Made by a program: the position numbers and the translations under genes. From IMG/VR virus record IMGVR_UViG_3300027607_000105, positions 1 to 62,409 of that record: DNA of 62,409 nucleotides. One strand, written 5' to 3'. Every line of letters starts with the position of its first letter. Positions within the stretch are counted from its first letter, which is position 1. Source of the DNA: a virus. Under the pieces are notes generated by a model, which worked only from the letters and a program-made list of their open reading frames with translations, did no database searches and was not told the DNA's origin. Shown piece by piece: positions 13,847-21,925 of the stretch.

Positions 13847-14591
13847 TGGGCTCGCCTTGATCGTCAAAGCCCTTGTGGACGAACTTCTTGAAGGTGGCTG
13901 TTTCATCGTTTTCCCTCTTGGCAACAACGAAATCTCCAGGTTGAGCTTCGATTTCCGGATCAATGATGATGACGTCGCCTTCTAAAAACTGAGGCTCCAT
14001 GCTCCGGCCCTGAATTTCCAGTGCAAAAGACCGGACCCCGTGATTCCGTTCAGTATATATGTATCTTTCCCCTTCGCCGGCAGGGTAGGCGTCATTTACA
14101 TCACCCCATGCTCCTGCCGCGATGTAATCAATCACGGGAATGCTGAGGCCGGATTCCCGTGCGGACTGGTCCGGCTCGCCGCGGCCCGTCAAAATCCAAT
14201 GGGCGCTGACTTCAAGGGCATCAGCGAGTTTTGTTAGTTTATCCCGGGGGATAGGGAAACCCGATTCCCAGTCGTCTATTGTCTGCTCTAGTGTGTCCAG
14301 CTGGCCCGCCAAGCCGGCAGCGGTCAGTCCGGCCGTCTCTCTTGCATACTTTATCCTATTCCCAAGCTTCGCGTCTGCCTCGGTAGCCGCTGATTGGGAA
14401 AATCGCGAAATGGGCAACCCAGTCAGTTCAGCAAGCTTCTCGGCAGAACGAAAGTCTACAGCGAGCTTTCCGCGCTCCCATTTGGAAACAGTACCCTGGT
14501 CCCTACCTACAATCTTGCCGAGCTCATCCTGGTTGAGCCCCAGATCCTTGCGGATGGACTTTATCAATTCCGGTAACCCCATGAGGCGCAT
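13725..14591 (-). CDS. Prophage repressor with two HTH domains and S24 peptidase
   Basis: 288 residues (or 285 from the second Met). Residues 5-60 form an XRE HTH (GLNQDELGKIVGRDQGTVSK), residues 75-140 a second one (GLTAAGLAGQLDTLEQTIDD). The LexA-like part follows: a probable Ala-Gly cleavage site (YIAAGAWGDV), Ser nucleophile in GRSMEPQFLEGD and Lys in ATFKKFV. It should keep the prophage silent by binding the ATGC-N6-GCAT operators and self-cleave on RecA activation. The recognition helix DQGTVSKWERG nearly equals DQGTISKWERG of the Cro-like protein. Confidence 0.92.
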   Translation of the reverse strand: MRLMGLPELIKSIRKDLGLNQDELGKIVGRDQGTVSKWERGKLAVDFRSAEKLAELTGLPISRFSQSAATEADAKLGNRIKYARETAGLTAAGLAGQLDTLEQTIDDWESGFPIPRDKLTKLADALEVSAHWILTGRGEPDQSARESGLSIPVIDYIAAGAWGDVNDAYPAGEGERYIYTERNHGVRSFALEIQGRSMEPQFLEGDVIIIDPEIEAQPGDFVVAKRENDETATFKKFVHKGFDDQGEPIISLESLNPVHPDLAMDSRFPGRIVGPMVEHRHYTRPQSS

Positions 14592-14635
14592 AATATGCCT
14601 TTTGGATTATGGGCCAAGTGATTTCGAATTTATGC

Positions 14636-14663
14636 TTGACGAGAATGCGGATCGGCATATTAT
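14636..14663 (+). promoter_or_regulatory. Rightward early promoter PR with operator
   Basis: -35 TTGACG (14636-14641), a 16-bp spacer and -10 TATTAT (14658-14663). The operator ATGCGGATCGGCAT (14645-14658) fills the spacer. The expected start falls on or next to the ATG of the Cro-like gene at 14670, so the mRNA is probably leaderless. The divergent repressor promoter should lie in 14592-14640 but has no clear hexamers. Confidence 0.75.
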
Positions 14664-14669
14664 GCCGCT

Positions 14670-14900
14670 ATGTCAGAAATTCAGCATATTCGGAAAAACC
14701 TGTTCGCAATGAGCCAGTCGGGCTTCGGCGCGATTGCTGGCGTTGATCAAGGCACAATCTCTAAGTGGGAGAGGGGCGTCTTGGTTCCGAGCCAGGACGA
14801 ACTCCGCCGCATCCGCCAATACGCTTTAGACAACAACATTCCATGGGAAGATTCCTGGTTCTTTGAAGTGCCTGCTCAAGAAGAGGAGCGGGTGTCTTGA
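14670..14900 (+). CDS. Cro-like HTH protein
   Basis: 76 residues, one XRE HTH (SQSGFGAIAGVDQGTISKWE). The recognition helix is almost identical to the first HTH of the repressor, so both should compete for the same operators. No SD precedes the ATG and PR places the transcript start at the ATG, suggesting leaderless translation. It overlaps the next gene as TTGA. Confidence 0.85.
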   Translation: MSEIQHIRKNLFAMSQSGFGAIAGVDQGTISKWERGVLVPSQDELRRIRQYALDNNIPWEDSWFFEVPAQEEERVS

Positions 14901-15526
14901 CCACCAATTTAGAAATCCCTGGAGAGTTCACGACAACAGGTTTGAAGATCCGGGACGGATTAAGCCGTGATGAGTGGCTGAAGGGGTGGGCTCAGCTCAA
15001 GAAAGTATCAGGTGTTGTGCAGTGGGCCATGGGTGACTGGCTGGCTTATGGCGAGAGGAATTACGGCGAAGAGATTGCCCAGGCTCTCGATGATGATGAC
15101 TATGATTATAAAACCCTGACCAATTGGAAATATGTTGCGGGAAAGGTCGATACTTCCCGACGTCGGGAAAGCGTCTCGTTCAGTAAACATGCAGAAGTGG
15201 CACCACTTGATCCCGAAGATCAGGACAGAGTTTTAGAAAAAGCGGAAAAAGAAAATCTGACCGTTCGTCAGGTCAGAGACGAAGTCAAAGCGATCCGCGG
15301 CACAAAAACTGACGATCCCAATAAGTCCATTCGTGACTCCATTGATTTAATCAACAAAGAAGTGGCCAAGCTTCCCGCTCCCGAAACGGCGGCATTGGCT
15401 TGTCTTGATATGCGCGGGTTCGATTACACCTCGGCGCACCTTCTTTCCCTTTGGTTCACAAAGTTTTCGCTGGAACTAAACAAAGCCAGCAAGCGTGAAG
15501 AGTCCAATATCAGGCTCGTGAAGTAA
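14897..15526 (+). CDS. LmbU-like early regulator
   Basis: 209 residues from a TTG start overlapping the Cro-like stop. The region VVQWAMGDWLAYGERNYGEE, TLTNWKYVAGKVDTSRRRES and LSRDEWLKGW resembles LmbU-type DNA-binding proteins, and LTVRQVRDEVKAIRG closes the HTH-like part. A regulatory or replication role in the early rightward operon is inferred. It contains a TTCCCGACGTCGGGAA palindrome at 15154-15169. Confidence 0.65.
   Translation: MTTNLEIPGEFTTTGLKIRDGLSRDEWLKGWAQLKKVSGVVQWAMGDWLAYGERNYGEEIAQALDDDDYDYKTLTNWKYVAGKVDTSRRRESVSFSKHAEVAPLDPEDQDRVLEKAEKENLTVRQVRDEVKAIRGTKTDDPNKSIRDSIDLINKEVAKLPAPETAALACLDMRGFDYTSAHLLSLWFTKFSLELNKASKREESNIRLVK
15154..15169. promoter_or_regulatory. TTCCCGACGTCGGGAA palindrome, copy 2
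   Basis: A perfect 16-bp palindrome inside the LmbU-like coding region, where it encodes TSRRRES. Its coding position means it may be constrained by the protein rather than by a regulator. Confidence 0.35.
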
Positions 15527-15717
15527 GAGGCGTACTGGATTGGCTGCGGTGGCCGGTTCAGATCAATTTTCACCGACAGAATTGAATTACGGGTCGTTCC
15601 CCCTCAAGGCGGCCCGTTAAGGGAGCGGCCCCGGGCCTGTGTGAACGGTAACCCCACCTTCCCAACGCACAAACAGGGGTCACTTTTTATGGTTAACGCC
15701 AGAGGAGGCAACAAGAT

Positions 15718-16104
15718 ATGGCCGATAAGATTAAGGACGCTAAGATTGGAGACAATCTTCCTAAAGCTGAAGACATCAACAAATACGTGGATGAACTTGT
15801 CGATATAGAGCGGGCGATGGACACGATCCGTGAAGACAATATGCGTCGTGTCAAAGATGAACTCGCGCCGCACAAGGAAGATGCAAAGGAACTGAAGAAA
15901 GTCGCTAAGTCGAAACTAGGTTGTTCCGTCAGTGTCCTGAATCAGATGGTGAAAGAGAAAAGGGCGGTGGAAAAAGCTCTTGCCGGGCGGAACAATCTGG
16001 ATGATGACGACCACGACACGTTCCAGGCTTTCCTTGATCAGCTCGGGGTCTTGAAAGACACGCCACTTGGCGTCGCCGCGATTGAATCGAAAGCAGCGGC
16101 TTAA
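15718..16104 (+). CDS. Hypothetical helical early protein
   Basis: 128 residues, highly charged and helical (INKYVDELVDIERAMDTIRE, then VKDELAPHKEDAKELKKVAK). The SD AGAGGAGG is strong. The charged N-terminal helix reminds me of GapR/DUF2312 DNA-binding proteins, but the sequence is not a clear member. A 191-bp gap before it holds only GC-rich inverted repeats (GGCCCG and CGGGCC near 15611-15640) without a T-run. Confidence 0.6.
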   Translation: MADKIKDAKIGDNLPKAEDINKYVDELVDIERAMDTIREDNMRRVKDELAPHKEDAKELKKVAKSKLGCSVSVLNQMVKEKRAVEKALAGRNNLDDDDHDTFQAFLDQLGVLKDTPLGVAAIESKAAA

Positions 16105-16107
16105 TTC

Positions 16108-16623
16108 ATGCTGAACGTGCTCGCATTGGACACTTCAAAATCCGGAACCGGATGGGCGCATGGCCGTCCATTCGATGTTCCTGTGTCGGGCACAGTTTCA
16201 TTTTCAAGGGCCGGCAAGAGTATTGGTTACGCCATGTGCCGCATGGGAGACTTTCTTTCCGAAAAGATCACGGAATGTAAACCGGATCTGGTCGCGTTCG
16301 AGAGCCCGCTGACTGCGGGCAAAGGCAATGCACCGACGCGGCGCTTGCTGATCTGTTTGGCTGGCGAGGTTGAACGATACTGCGACCCCAACAAGATCCG
16401 CTGTGTTGAGGCGGAGGTTTCAACGATTCGAAAACATTTCTGCGGCCACGGTCGCGCGAAGAAACCACAAGTGATGTCCAGGTGTGATGAGCTCGGCTGG
16501 GCGTATGTCGACGACAACGCTGCTGATGCTCTGGCGCTCTGGGATTACGCAATTTTTCAAGCACACCCAACACTTGGTGCCGAGCTCACGATGCGCCGCA
16601 TGGCAGATCGGAGGGCGGCATGA
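16108..16623 (+). CDS. RuvC-like Holliday junction nuclease
   Basis: 171 residues with an RNase H-type fold. Acidic active-site residues are visible in LALDTSKSGTGWA (first Asp), LVAFESPLTAGKG (Glu) and YVDDNAADALALWDYA (final Asp pair). Phage proteins of this size resolve junctions or branched DNA before packaging. It lies between early control genes and overlaps the GcrA-like gene as ATGA. Confidence 0.88.
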   Translation: MLNVLALDTSKSGTGWAHGRPFDVPVSGTVSFSRAGKSIGYAMCRMGDFLSEKITECKPDLVAFESPLTAGKGNAPTRRLLICLAGEVERYCDPNKIRCVEAEVSTIRKHFCGHGRAKKPQVMSRCDELGWAYVDDNAADALALWDYAIFQAHPTLGAELTMRRMADRRAA

Positions 16624-17126
16624 CCCTCAATTTCGATACCAAACGGATGGCACTGACCCTTTGGTTGACAGGCCAATCCGCGGCAAAGGTCGCGCATAAA
16701 CTTGGTGTCACGGCCAACCAAGTCAACACGGCTCTAAAGCAAATGGGGTTCCAGCCCAAGACCCGGTGGACATCTCTATCAGAGCAATGCGCGTCGGTCA
16801 TTCAGGGTTGGTCTAGTCAAGAAATCCACGCCCTGATCACTCTTACTCACAAAGGGTTTCTACCCAAAGACATGGGTCGTCTCTTGGGTCGCTCCGAGAG
16901 CGAGATCGTGAAGACACTTTGCAAGGTTGAGAAGCTGATTGAGGCCATTGCAGCACACAAAAGCCAGCAGGGGTGCAGGTATCGGCTGGGCGGTCTCGGA
17001 AAGACTGAGAAGTTCTGTAGAGCAAAGCGCATTGGTGACACGCCCTTTTGCGAGGAGCACTACAAATTCCTATTGGCTGAAAGTGTCGCCGATCTCCCGA
17101 CCAAGGTTGCGAGGTCGTGGCGATGA
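16620..17126 (+). CDS. GcrA-like regulator
   Basis: 168 residues. The N-terminal HTH (ALTLWLTGQSAAKVAHKLGV) and the C-terminal zinc-like module (GCRYRLGGLGKTEKFC, then DTPFCEEHYKFLL) follow the plan of GcrA, an alphaproteobacterial factor that binds sigma-70 RNA polymerase and acts at GANTC-methylated promoters. A phage copy could redirect host polymerase. The late promoter at 24053 has a GAATC at its start. The link is inference. Confidence 0.7.
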   Translation: MTLNFDTKRMALTLWLTGQSAAKVAHKLGVTANQVNTALKQMGFQPKTRWTSLSEQCASVIQGWSSQEIHALITLTHKGFLPKDMGRLLGRSESEIVKTLCKVEKLIEAIAAHKSQQGCRYRLGGLGKTEKFCRAKRIGDTPFCEEHYKFLLAESVADLPTKVARSWR

Positions 17127-17824
17127 CCGAGCCCGTCCAAATAGGTGACTGCACGCTTTACCTAGGCGATTGCTTAGAGATCATGCCTTCGCTGGGTATG
17201 GTTGATGCGGTTGTGACCGATCCGCCCTATGGGATTCAGCAAGATAAGGGCTTTGAGGGCTCTGAGGGCTTTGGGGGCTTTGGGAAGCCAATCGCCCGGC
17301 GGCAATATGATGGCGATTGGGATGATGAGAGGCCGTCGAAAGAAGCGTTCGATTTAGCCCTCGCCCAATCAGACCAAGCTATCATTTTCGGCGGGAACTA
17401 CTTTACAGATTTTCTACCAATCGGGCGGCATTGGTTAGTCTGGGATAAGAAAAACACCATGCCAACGTTTAGTGATTGCGAGCTGGCCTGGACCAATATA
17501 GATCGCAAGTCGGTCAAGCTTCTCACTTACGAATACAACGGCTTATTGGGTAAGCGCGAAAAGCGAGTCCACCCAACTCAAAAACCCATTGAAGTCATGA
17601 AATGGGCAATAGAAAAGGCCAAGGGGGCCACAACCATTTTAGACCCTTTTATGGGCAGCGGCACAACTGGAGTCGCTTGTGTCAAGCTTGGGCGCAAATT
17701 CATAGGCATAGAATTAGATCCAGAATATTTCGACATTGCGTGCAGGCGGATTGAGGAGGCTTACAAACAGCCTGATCTTTTCATAGAGCCCCCGAAGCCT
17801 GCAAAGCAGGAGGAGCTTCTATGA
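17123..17824 (+). CDS. Site-specific DNA methyltransferase, beta class
   Basis: 233 residues from the ATG at 17123, with GAGG 8 nt upstream. The catalytic motif DPPYGI comes first and the AdoMet motif DPFMGSGTTGVACVKLGRKF is near the C-terminus, the order of beta-class N6-adenine or N4-cytosine enzymes such as CcrM. RVHPTQKPIEVMKWAI is also typical. Specificity cannot be read from sequence. No restriction partner is present, so protection of phage DNA or epigenetic control is more likely. Confidence 0.9.
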   Translation: MTEPVQIGDCTLYLGDCLEIMPSLGMVDAVVTDPPYGIQQDKGFEGSEGFGGFGKPIARRQYDGDWDDERPSKEAFDLALAQSDQAIIFGGNYFTDFLPIGRHWLVWDKKNTMPTFSDCELAWTNIDRKSVKLLTYEYNGLLGKREKRVHPTQKPIEVMKWAIEKAKGATTILDPFMGSGTTGVACVKLGRKFIGIELDPEYFDIACRRIEEAYKQPDLFIEPPKPAKQEELL

Positions 17825-18012
17825 CCTACAACTCCGCCGACAATTCAAAGAAAAGCTATGACGTTGCTCTCAAGTATATGCGCTTAAGAGAGATCAATGC
17901 GGGGAGACTGAAACCCCGTGACGCGTATGAAAAGGCTGAAGCCGAGCGATACGCTCAGCAACAAGAAGAATACTTCAGACAAAGAGCTCTGAAGTGGGCG
18001 AGGGCGTTGTGA
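17821..18012 (+). CDS. Hypothetical small basic protein
   Basis: 63 residues, helical and charged (RLKPRDAYEKAEAERYAQQQ). Its start overlaps the methyltransferase stop and its stop overlaps the next GTG start (GTGA). Function unknown. Confidence 0.6.
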   Translation: MTYNSADNSKKSYDVALKYMRLREINAGRLKPRDAYEKAEAERYAQQQEEYFRQRALKWARAL

Positions 18013-18218
18013 TCACCCAATCCAACATAGGCGCCGGCCTTATTCAGTTCGATTGCTCCTGTGACCAATGCAGCGAGTCTGAATCTGTTGAGGCTAATTC
18101 ATTTAGTGAGGCATGGGATCAACTCAAGGAAATGGGTTGGCGCTATACCCCGAAGAAAGAGCACTTATGTCCAAGCTGTGTTGAGTGCTGGGTGACAGAG
18201 CAGAGGGCGGCGCAATGA
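18009..18218 (+). CDS. Hypothetical zinc-finger protein
   Basis: 69 residues from a GTG overlapping the upstream stop. The Cys pairs CSCDQC and CPSCVEC flank a short Trp-containing segment, indicating one zinc site. It is the first of three tiny ATGA/GTGA-coupled genes before the helicase. Function unknown. Confidence 0.6.
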   Translation: MITQSNIGAGLIQFDCSCDQCSESESVEANSFSEAWDQLKEMGWRYTPKKEHLCPSCVECWVTEQRAAQ

Positions 18219-18421
18219 ACGTCCAGACCCAGATCACGCCAGCGCCTCAAAGGTCAATGATCCCCTTGAACTGCCACAAGTGCGGAAAATTCGGGTTCTG
18301 GACCGGTTTGGATCTTCAATCCGCGTTGATAGCTTTTTGGGGATCGGAATGGAAATGGATCCGCAACAAGGGCTTTGCCTGTGGTGATTGTGTCCCAATG
18401 AAAATGAGGTGGTTCGGATGA
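18215..18421 (+). CDS. Hypothetical zinc-finger protein
   Basis: 68 residues from the ATG at 18215, overlapping the upstream stop (ATGA). CHKCGKFGFW and CGDC form a zinc-ribbon-like pair. Related in style to the preceding gene, but the sequence similarity is low. Function unknown. Confidence 0.6.
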   Translation: MNVQTQITPAPQRSMIPLNCHKCGKFGFWTGLDLQSALIAFWGSEWKWIRNKGFACGDCVPMKMRWFG

Positions 18422-18621
18422 GCAATGTCGAAGATAGATTGGCTGAGTCAGAGCGCCTTTTTCAGCGATGGCGTGACCTTACATTAGAAGCGCATAACCA
18501 GCCCGGTAATATCGACAAGGCCATGGCGGCCGGCCATGCCTATCGGAAATTCATGGACTCATTTTTGAGCCTGGACCAGCAAGCCAAACTGAACGGGGGT
18601 GATCACGCCAATGGGAAGTGA
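18418..18621 (+). CDS. Hypothetical helical protein
   Basis: 67 residues from the ATG at 18418 (ATGA overlap). A helical segment DRLAESERLFQRWRDLTLEA dominates. It overlaps the helicase start by 23 nt. Function unknown. Confidence 0.6.
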   Translation: MSNVEDRLAESERLFQRWRDLTLEAHNQPGNIDKAMAAGHAYRKFMDSFLSLDQQAKLNGGDHANGK

Positions 18622-20071
18622 GGCTGTCCAGAGTTTGGATTTTGAGCACGACCTGCAGGCTCCGGTCGCCATTGAGGCGGAGCAGAGCTTGTTGGGGTGT
18701 TTGCTTTACGCGCCTAAAACCTTCTGGACGATCTCAGATGATGTTTCCTCAGATGATTTCTACGACGGGCTTCACCAAAAAATATTTGCTTTGATTTCAG
18801 ATAGGCTATCGCGTGGTGAAAATACGAGCCTTCCGTCACTTGCACCGTTGATTGACGCGAACCAGGCTTTTGATCCTTTGGGCGGGTCCGAGTATCTCGC
18901 GAAACTGGTTGCGGCCGTACCCACTCTGCAAATCGAGAACTATTCACAAACCGTTGTTGATACAGCACTGAAACGACAGCTTTTCTATTACGCAGATGAG
19001 CTGAAGGGGCGGGCCTCCCGATACACAGAGACCGGTGGGCTGGATGTTTTTGATGAGGCCGAGTCCCGGCTATCGTCATTGAAGGTCGACGCCGGCCGTG
19101 ATGACACCGAAACATCGAGCCAAGCCGCCGATAGCGCTCTTGAAGACTTCACGCGCGCTCAAGAGACATACCGGTCCGGCGGAATCACCGGAATCACGAC
19201 GGGTATCCCAGGTCTCGATCGTAAGACAGGAGGCCTGATCAAAAAAACCCAATGCATTCTTGGGGCCCGGACATCCGTTGGCAAAACCTCGCTTGCTGTT
19301 TCGATGTCAAATGCTGCGGCAAAAGCTGGTCATGGTGTTGTCTGGTTCTCTATGGAGATGACGAAATCTCAATTGGTGGCGCGGCATCTGTCGGATCTCG
19401 GGCTTGGGCGATCGATTATCCCTTACGATGACATTCTTCGGGGCAAGCTTAGGGATGATCAGTGGCCTGATGTGCAGCTGTTCCAAGACGAGTTTTCAAA
19501 ATTGCCGATCTGGATTGACGACAGATCCAAATTGACCGTTGCCCAGATGCGCAGGTCTCTAAGGCGGTTGAAACGGCTCGCTCAGAAAAAAGGGCAATCG
19601 ATCGATCTTGTGATCATCGATCACGTCATGAAGGTTCGCGGCGAGGGTGAGTTCCGAGGGAACAAAACAGCGGAAATCATCAATGTCAGTGGTGATCTTT
19701 TTGCCATGGCGAAGGATCTCGATGTGGCGTGCCTTACCTTAAGTCAAGTTGTCCGCGGCGATCCTGCCGAAAGACCTCACACCTATCACTTGAAATATGC
19801 TGGCGAACTGGAAAATGACGCGGATCGCGTGATCATGCTCCACCGAAAAGCACAATACTTGCTTCAGAACCCGGCACCCCATGGGGACCTTGATGCAGCG
19901 GCGTCATGGGAACTGGAGTTTGAGAAAGAGAAACACCGCGCCGAACTGTACTTGGATAAAAACAGGAACGGCAGCACGGGTTTGGTAGAGGCATTTTGCC
20001 AAATCAAGACATCATCATTTCGAGACCAGAACTGGAGACGCGGCGAAGATGAGCAAGAAGCCTTGGTATAA
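18599..20071 (+). CDS. Replicative DNA helicase, DnaB type
   Basis: 490 residues, full DnaB length. The N-terminal primase-interaction domain starts PVAIEAEQSLLGCLLY. The RecA-like part has Walker A ARTSVGKTSLAVSM, the segment GVVWFSMEMTKSQLVARHLS, Walker B LVIIDHVMKVRGEGEF and LTLSQVVRGDP. It should unwind phage DNA at the fork. The start may be GTG 18599 or ATG 18611. The DUF1376 replication protein follows, overlapping by 23 nt, so the two form a replication module. Confidence 0.95.
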   Translation: MITPMGSEAVQSLDFEHDLQAPVAIEAEQSLLGCLLYAPKTFWTISDDVSSDDFYDGLHQKIFALISDRLSRGENTSLPSLAPLIDANQAFDPLGGSEYLAKLVAAVPTLQIENYSQTVVDTALKRQLFYYADELKGRASRYTETGGLDVFDEAESRLSSLKVDAGRDDTETSSQAADSALEDFTRAQETYRSGGITGITTGIPGLDRKTGGLIKKTQCILGARTSVGKTSLAVSMSNAAAKAGHGVVWFSMEMTKSQLVARHLSDLGLGRSIIPYDDILRGKLRDDQWPDVQLFQDEFSKLPIWIDDRSKLTVAQMRRSLRRLKRLAQKKGQSIDLVIIDHVMKVRGEGEFRGNKTAEIINVSGDLFAMAKDLDVACLTLSQVVRGDPAERPHTYHLKYAGELENDADRVIMLHRKAQYLLQNPAPHGDLDAAASWELEFEKEKHRAELYLDKNRNGSTGLVEAFCQIKTSSFRDQNWRRGEDEQEALV

Positions 20072-20900
20072 AAGATACCCCAGCGATTTTATTGCCGGTG
20101 CTCTGCGCCTGACGCTGGAGCAAAAGGGCGCCTATCACACTCTGGTTGACTTGATCATGGACCAGGATGGTTTGTTGCCGCTGGACGACAGGCAATGGCT
20201 TGCCAGGTGTTGCGGGTGTTCGGTTCGTAAATTCAATACCGTCTTAAAAGAGCTTTTGGAGCTCGATAAATTCCAGATAAATGACGGTTATCTGGTCAAT
20301 AAACGCGCTGAAAAGGAGCTGAAAACGCGCCGAAAACACACCGAAAACGACGGGAAAACTGAAGATAAACCGGAGATAAACACCTCTGAAAATGAAGTCG
20401 AAGTTAATCTTTTCAATGACTTAGACGAAAAAAAAGGTGAAGAAAACGCCTCGCACGTACCAGAAGCTATATGCCAGAAGCTAGATAATAAGAAAAAAAT
20501 AACAAAAAAAGAAATTGATCAGTTCTTTGAAAGTTTCTGGACGGAGTATCCCCGCAAAATTGGCAAGCAGGGAGCTCGAAAAGCTTACGAAAAAGCTTTG
20601 AAATCCGCTGATCCGCCTGAGATTTTGGCTGGGTTGCGACGATCGGCGAACCGCTGGAATGCCGAGAAAACCGAAGAAAAATTCATTCCGCACTGCTCGA
20701 CTTGGCTGAACCAGGGGCGGTGGGCGGACTACCCCGGCGATGGCGGGCCGGGAATTCCGACCCCCGCAAATTTCACCGACGACGAATGGCGGATCCGGCT
20801 GAAAATGCGGGCAAACGGCAACTGGGACGAGCGCTGGGGGCCGCAACCAGGCGAGCCGGGCTGTTTTGTTCCGCCAGAACTAATTCAAACCTTGCAGTGA
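20049..20900 (+). CDS. DUF1376 replication protein, possible initiator or helicase loader
   Basis: 283 residues. Residues 1-95 are a DUF1376 domain (YPSDFIAGALRLTLEQKGAY, then LARCCGCSVRKFNTVLKELL), a winged-helix fold found in phage replication proteins. A Lys/Glu-rich linker follows. The C-terminal domain (FWTEYPRKIGKQGARKAYEK, ending CSTWLNQGRWADYP) is typical of lambda O-like or loader proteins. Position right after dnaB supports a role in origin binding or helicase loading. An origin may lie within the repetitive AT-rich linker region (20330-20520). Confidence 0.85.
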   Translation: MSKKPWYKRYPSDFIAGALRLTLEQKGAYHTLVDLIMDQDGLLPLDDRQWLARCCGCSVRKFNTVLKELLELDKFQINDGYLVNKRAEKELKTRRKHTENDGKTEDKPEINTSENEVEVNLFNDLDEKKGEENASHVPEAICQKLDNKKKITKKEIDQFFESFWTEYPRKIGKQGARKAYEKALKSADPPEILAGLRRSANRWNAEKTEEKFIPHCSTWLNQGRWADYPGDGGPGIPTPANFTDDEWRIRLKMRANGNWDERWGPQPGEPGCFVPPELIQTLQ

Positions 20901-20912
20901 GGATCGATAGCC

Positions 20913-21086
20913 ATGGATGCAATTAACGACGAATGGGATGTTGATGAGGACGGTGATTTGGTTGGCAGGGGTTACTATTTTATTGAACTCAGCCGGTTGA
21001 ATGAAACCTGCGTTACTCCAGAAGGAAATTTCTACTCCTGGCCTCTGCAGATCGCGGGGAGGCAAGCGGCCGGGCGGAAAAGTTGA
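20913..21086 (+). CDS. Hypothetical 57-residue protein
   Basis: A short frame from the ATG at 20913 (MDAINDEWDVDEDGDLVGRG) to the TGA at 21084, acidic at the N-terminus and basic at the end (GRQAAGRKS). An SD-like GAGG lies 10-13 nt upstream. It fills most of the gap between the replication gene and 21222. The remaining 135 bp hold the palindrome at 21189-21204. Confidence 0.5.
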   Translation: MDAINDEWDVDEDGDLVGRGYYFIELSRLNETCVTPEGNFYSWPLQIAGRQAAGRKS

Positions 21087-21188
21087 GCCGCACCTATCTC
21101 TGGCCCGACAAGGTGGTGCCCCTAAAAACAGAAAAAGACCGGGGCACAAATAGTTAGAACACTGATGTTTCACATGAAACAATTTCGT

Positions 21189-21204
21189 TTCCCGACGTCG
21201 GGAA
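21189..21204. promoter_or_regulatory. TTCCCGACGTCGGGAA palindrome, copy 3
   Basis: A perfect palindrome (TTTCCCGACGTCGGGAAA extended) 17 bp before the ATG at 21222 and next to the SD AGGAGG. It is positioned so that a bound dimer could block expression of the next genes. Confidence 0.45.
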
Positions 21205-21221
21205 AATAGGAGGCAAATATC

Positions 21222-21590
21222 ATGAGTGAATGGGAGCATCTCAAAGGAGTAGCAAAGCTTGTCAAATTTGAAGACGGTGAGAATATCGAAGCTTTTTGCA
21301 AACGCTATCTGGAAGAGTGTGGCCGCGGGAAAAGGGAATACCACGATTCCTATAAGGAGGCGTTTGAAGACGAGTATTGCTATGAATTCGTGGTGGTGGA
21401 TGACGAAATTTACGATGTAAGAGCGGTCGTTGAATACGAAGACAATAGCGATATTTCAAAGGCTGAGCGAAACGATGACGGTTCAATCGATATAGAGCTC
21501 AAGTTCTATAATGGTGGAATTCCCTTCCGGGCTGCATTTGCGGACGCTATCCGAGAACTGAAGTCAAAATCGGAGTCAGGTGTTGCCTAA
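21222..21590 (+). CDS. Hypothetical acidic protein
   Basis: 122 residues, rich in Glu, Asp and Tyr (EAFEDEYCYEFVVVDDEIYD). The strong SD AGGAGG and the palindrome just upstream suggest that it begins a regulated sub-operon. Function unknown. Confidence 0.65.
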   Translation: MSEWEHLKGVAKLVKFEDGENIEAFCKRYLEECGRGKREYHDSYKEAFEDEYCYEFVVVDDEIYDVRAVVEYEDNSDISKAERNDDGSIDIELKFYNGGIPFRAAFADAIRELKSKSESGVA

Positions 21591-21894
21591 AAAGCGACCT
21601 CGCCGTAAGGCAAAAGTACCAAAGAAGCCGCCTGGTTGGATGGAGCGACTGCGAGAACAAAACCCATATATCATGGCAGCACTGGGTTCGAAGCCGGCGT
21701 CGACCGATCTGATCAAGGCGGTGGAGCAACACGAAAGAAAGGGTCGATTAGAGTACGTAGGAATAAGTCTTGAGCCTCCCAAAACACTTGAAGAAGCTCA
21801 GAAACGGCTTCGCGACATGATTGAGAAGCTCGAAGACATGGAAACCCAGTCACTCGAGCAGCGGATTGAGTCGAGGGAAGACAGCAAGAATTAG
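21580..21894 (+). CDS. Hypothetical basic protein
   Basis: 104 residues from a GTG at 21580 (or the following TTG), overlapping the upstream stop. The N-terminus is very basic (PKKRPRRKAKVPKKPPGWME), suggesting nucleic-acid binding, and the C-terminal half is a coiled coil (EEAQKRLRDMIEKLEDMETQ). Function unknown. Confidence 0.6.
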   Translation: MLPKKRPRRKAKVPKKPPGWMERLREQNPYIMAALGSKPASTDLIKAVEQHERKGRLEYVGISLEPPKTLEEAQKRLRDMIEKLEDMETQSLEQRIESREDSKN

Positions 21895-21925
21895 TTCAAA
21901 TCAAGCAGCGGCGGCTTGGAGGAAT

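Noticed and set aside
17123-17824. Type II or III restriction-modification system
   Set aside because: The methyltransferase stands alone among tiny phage genes. No restriction endonuclease is adjacent.
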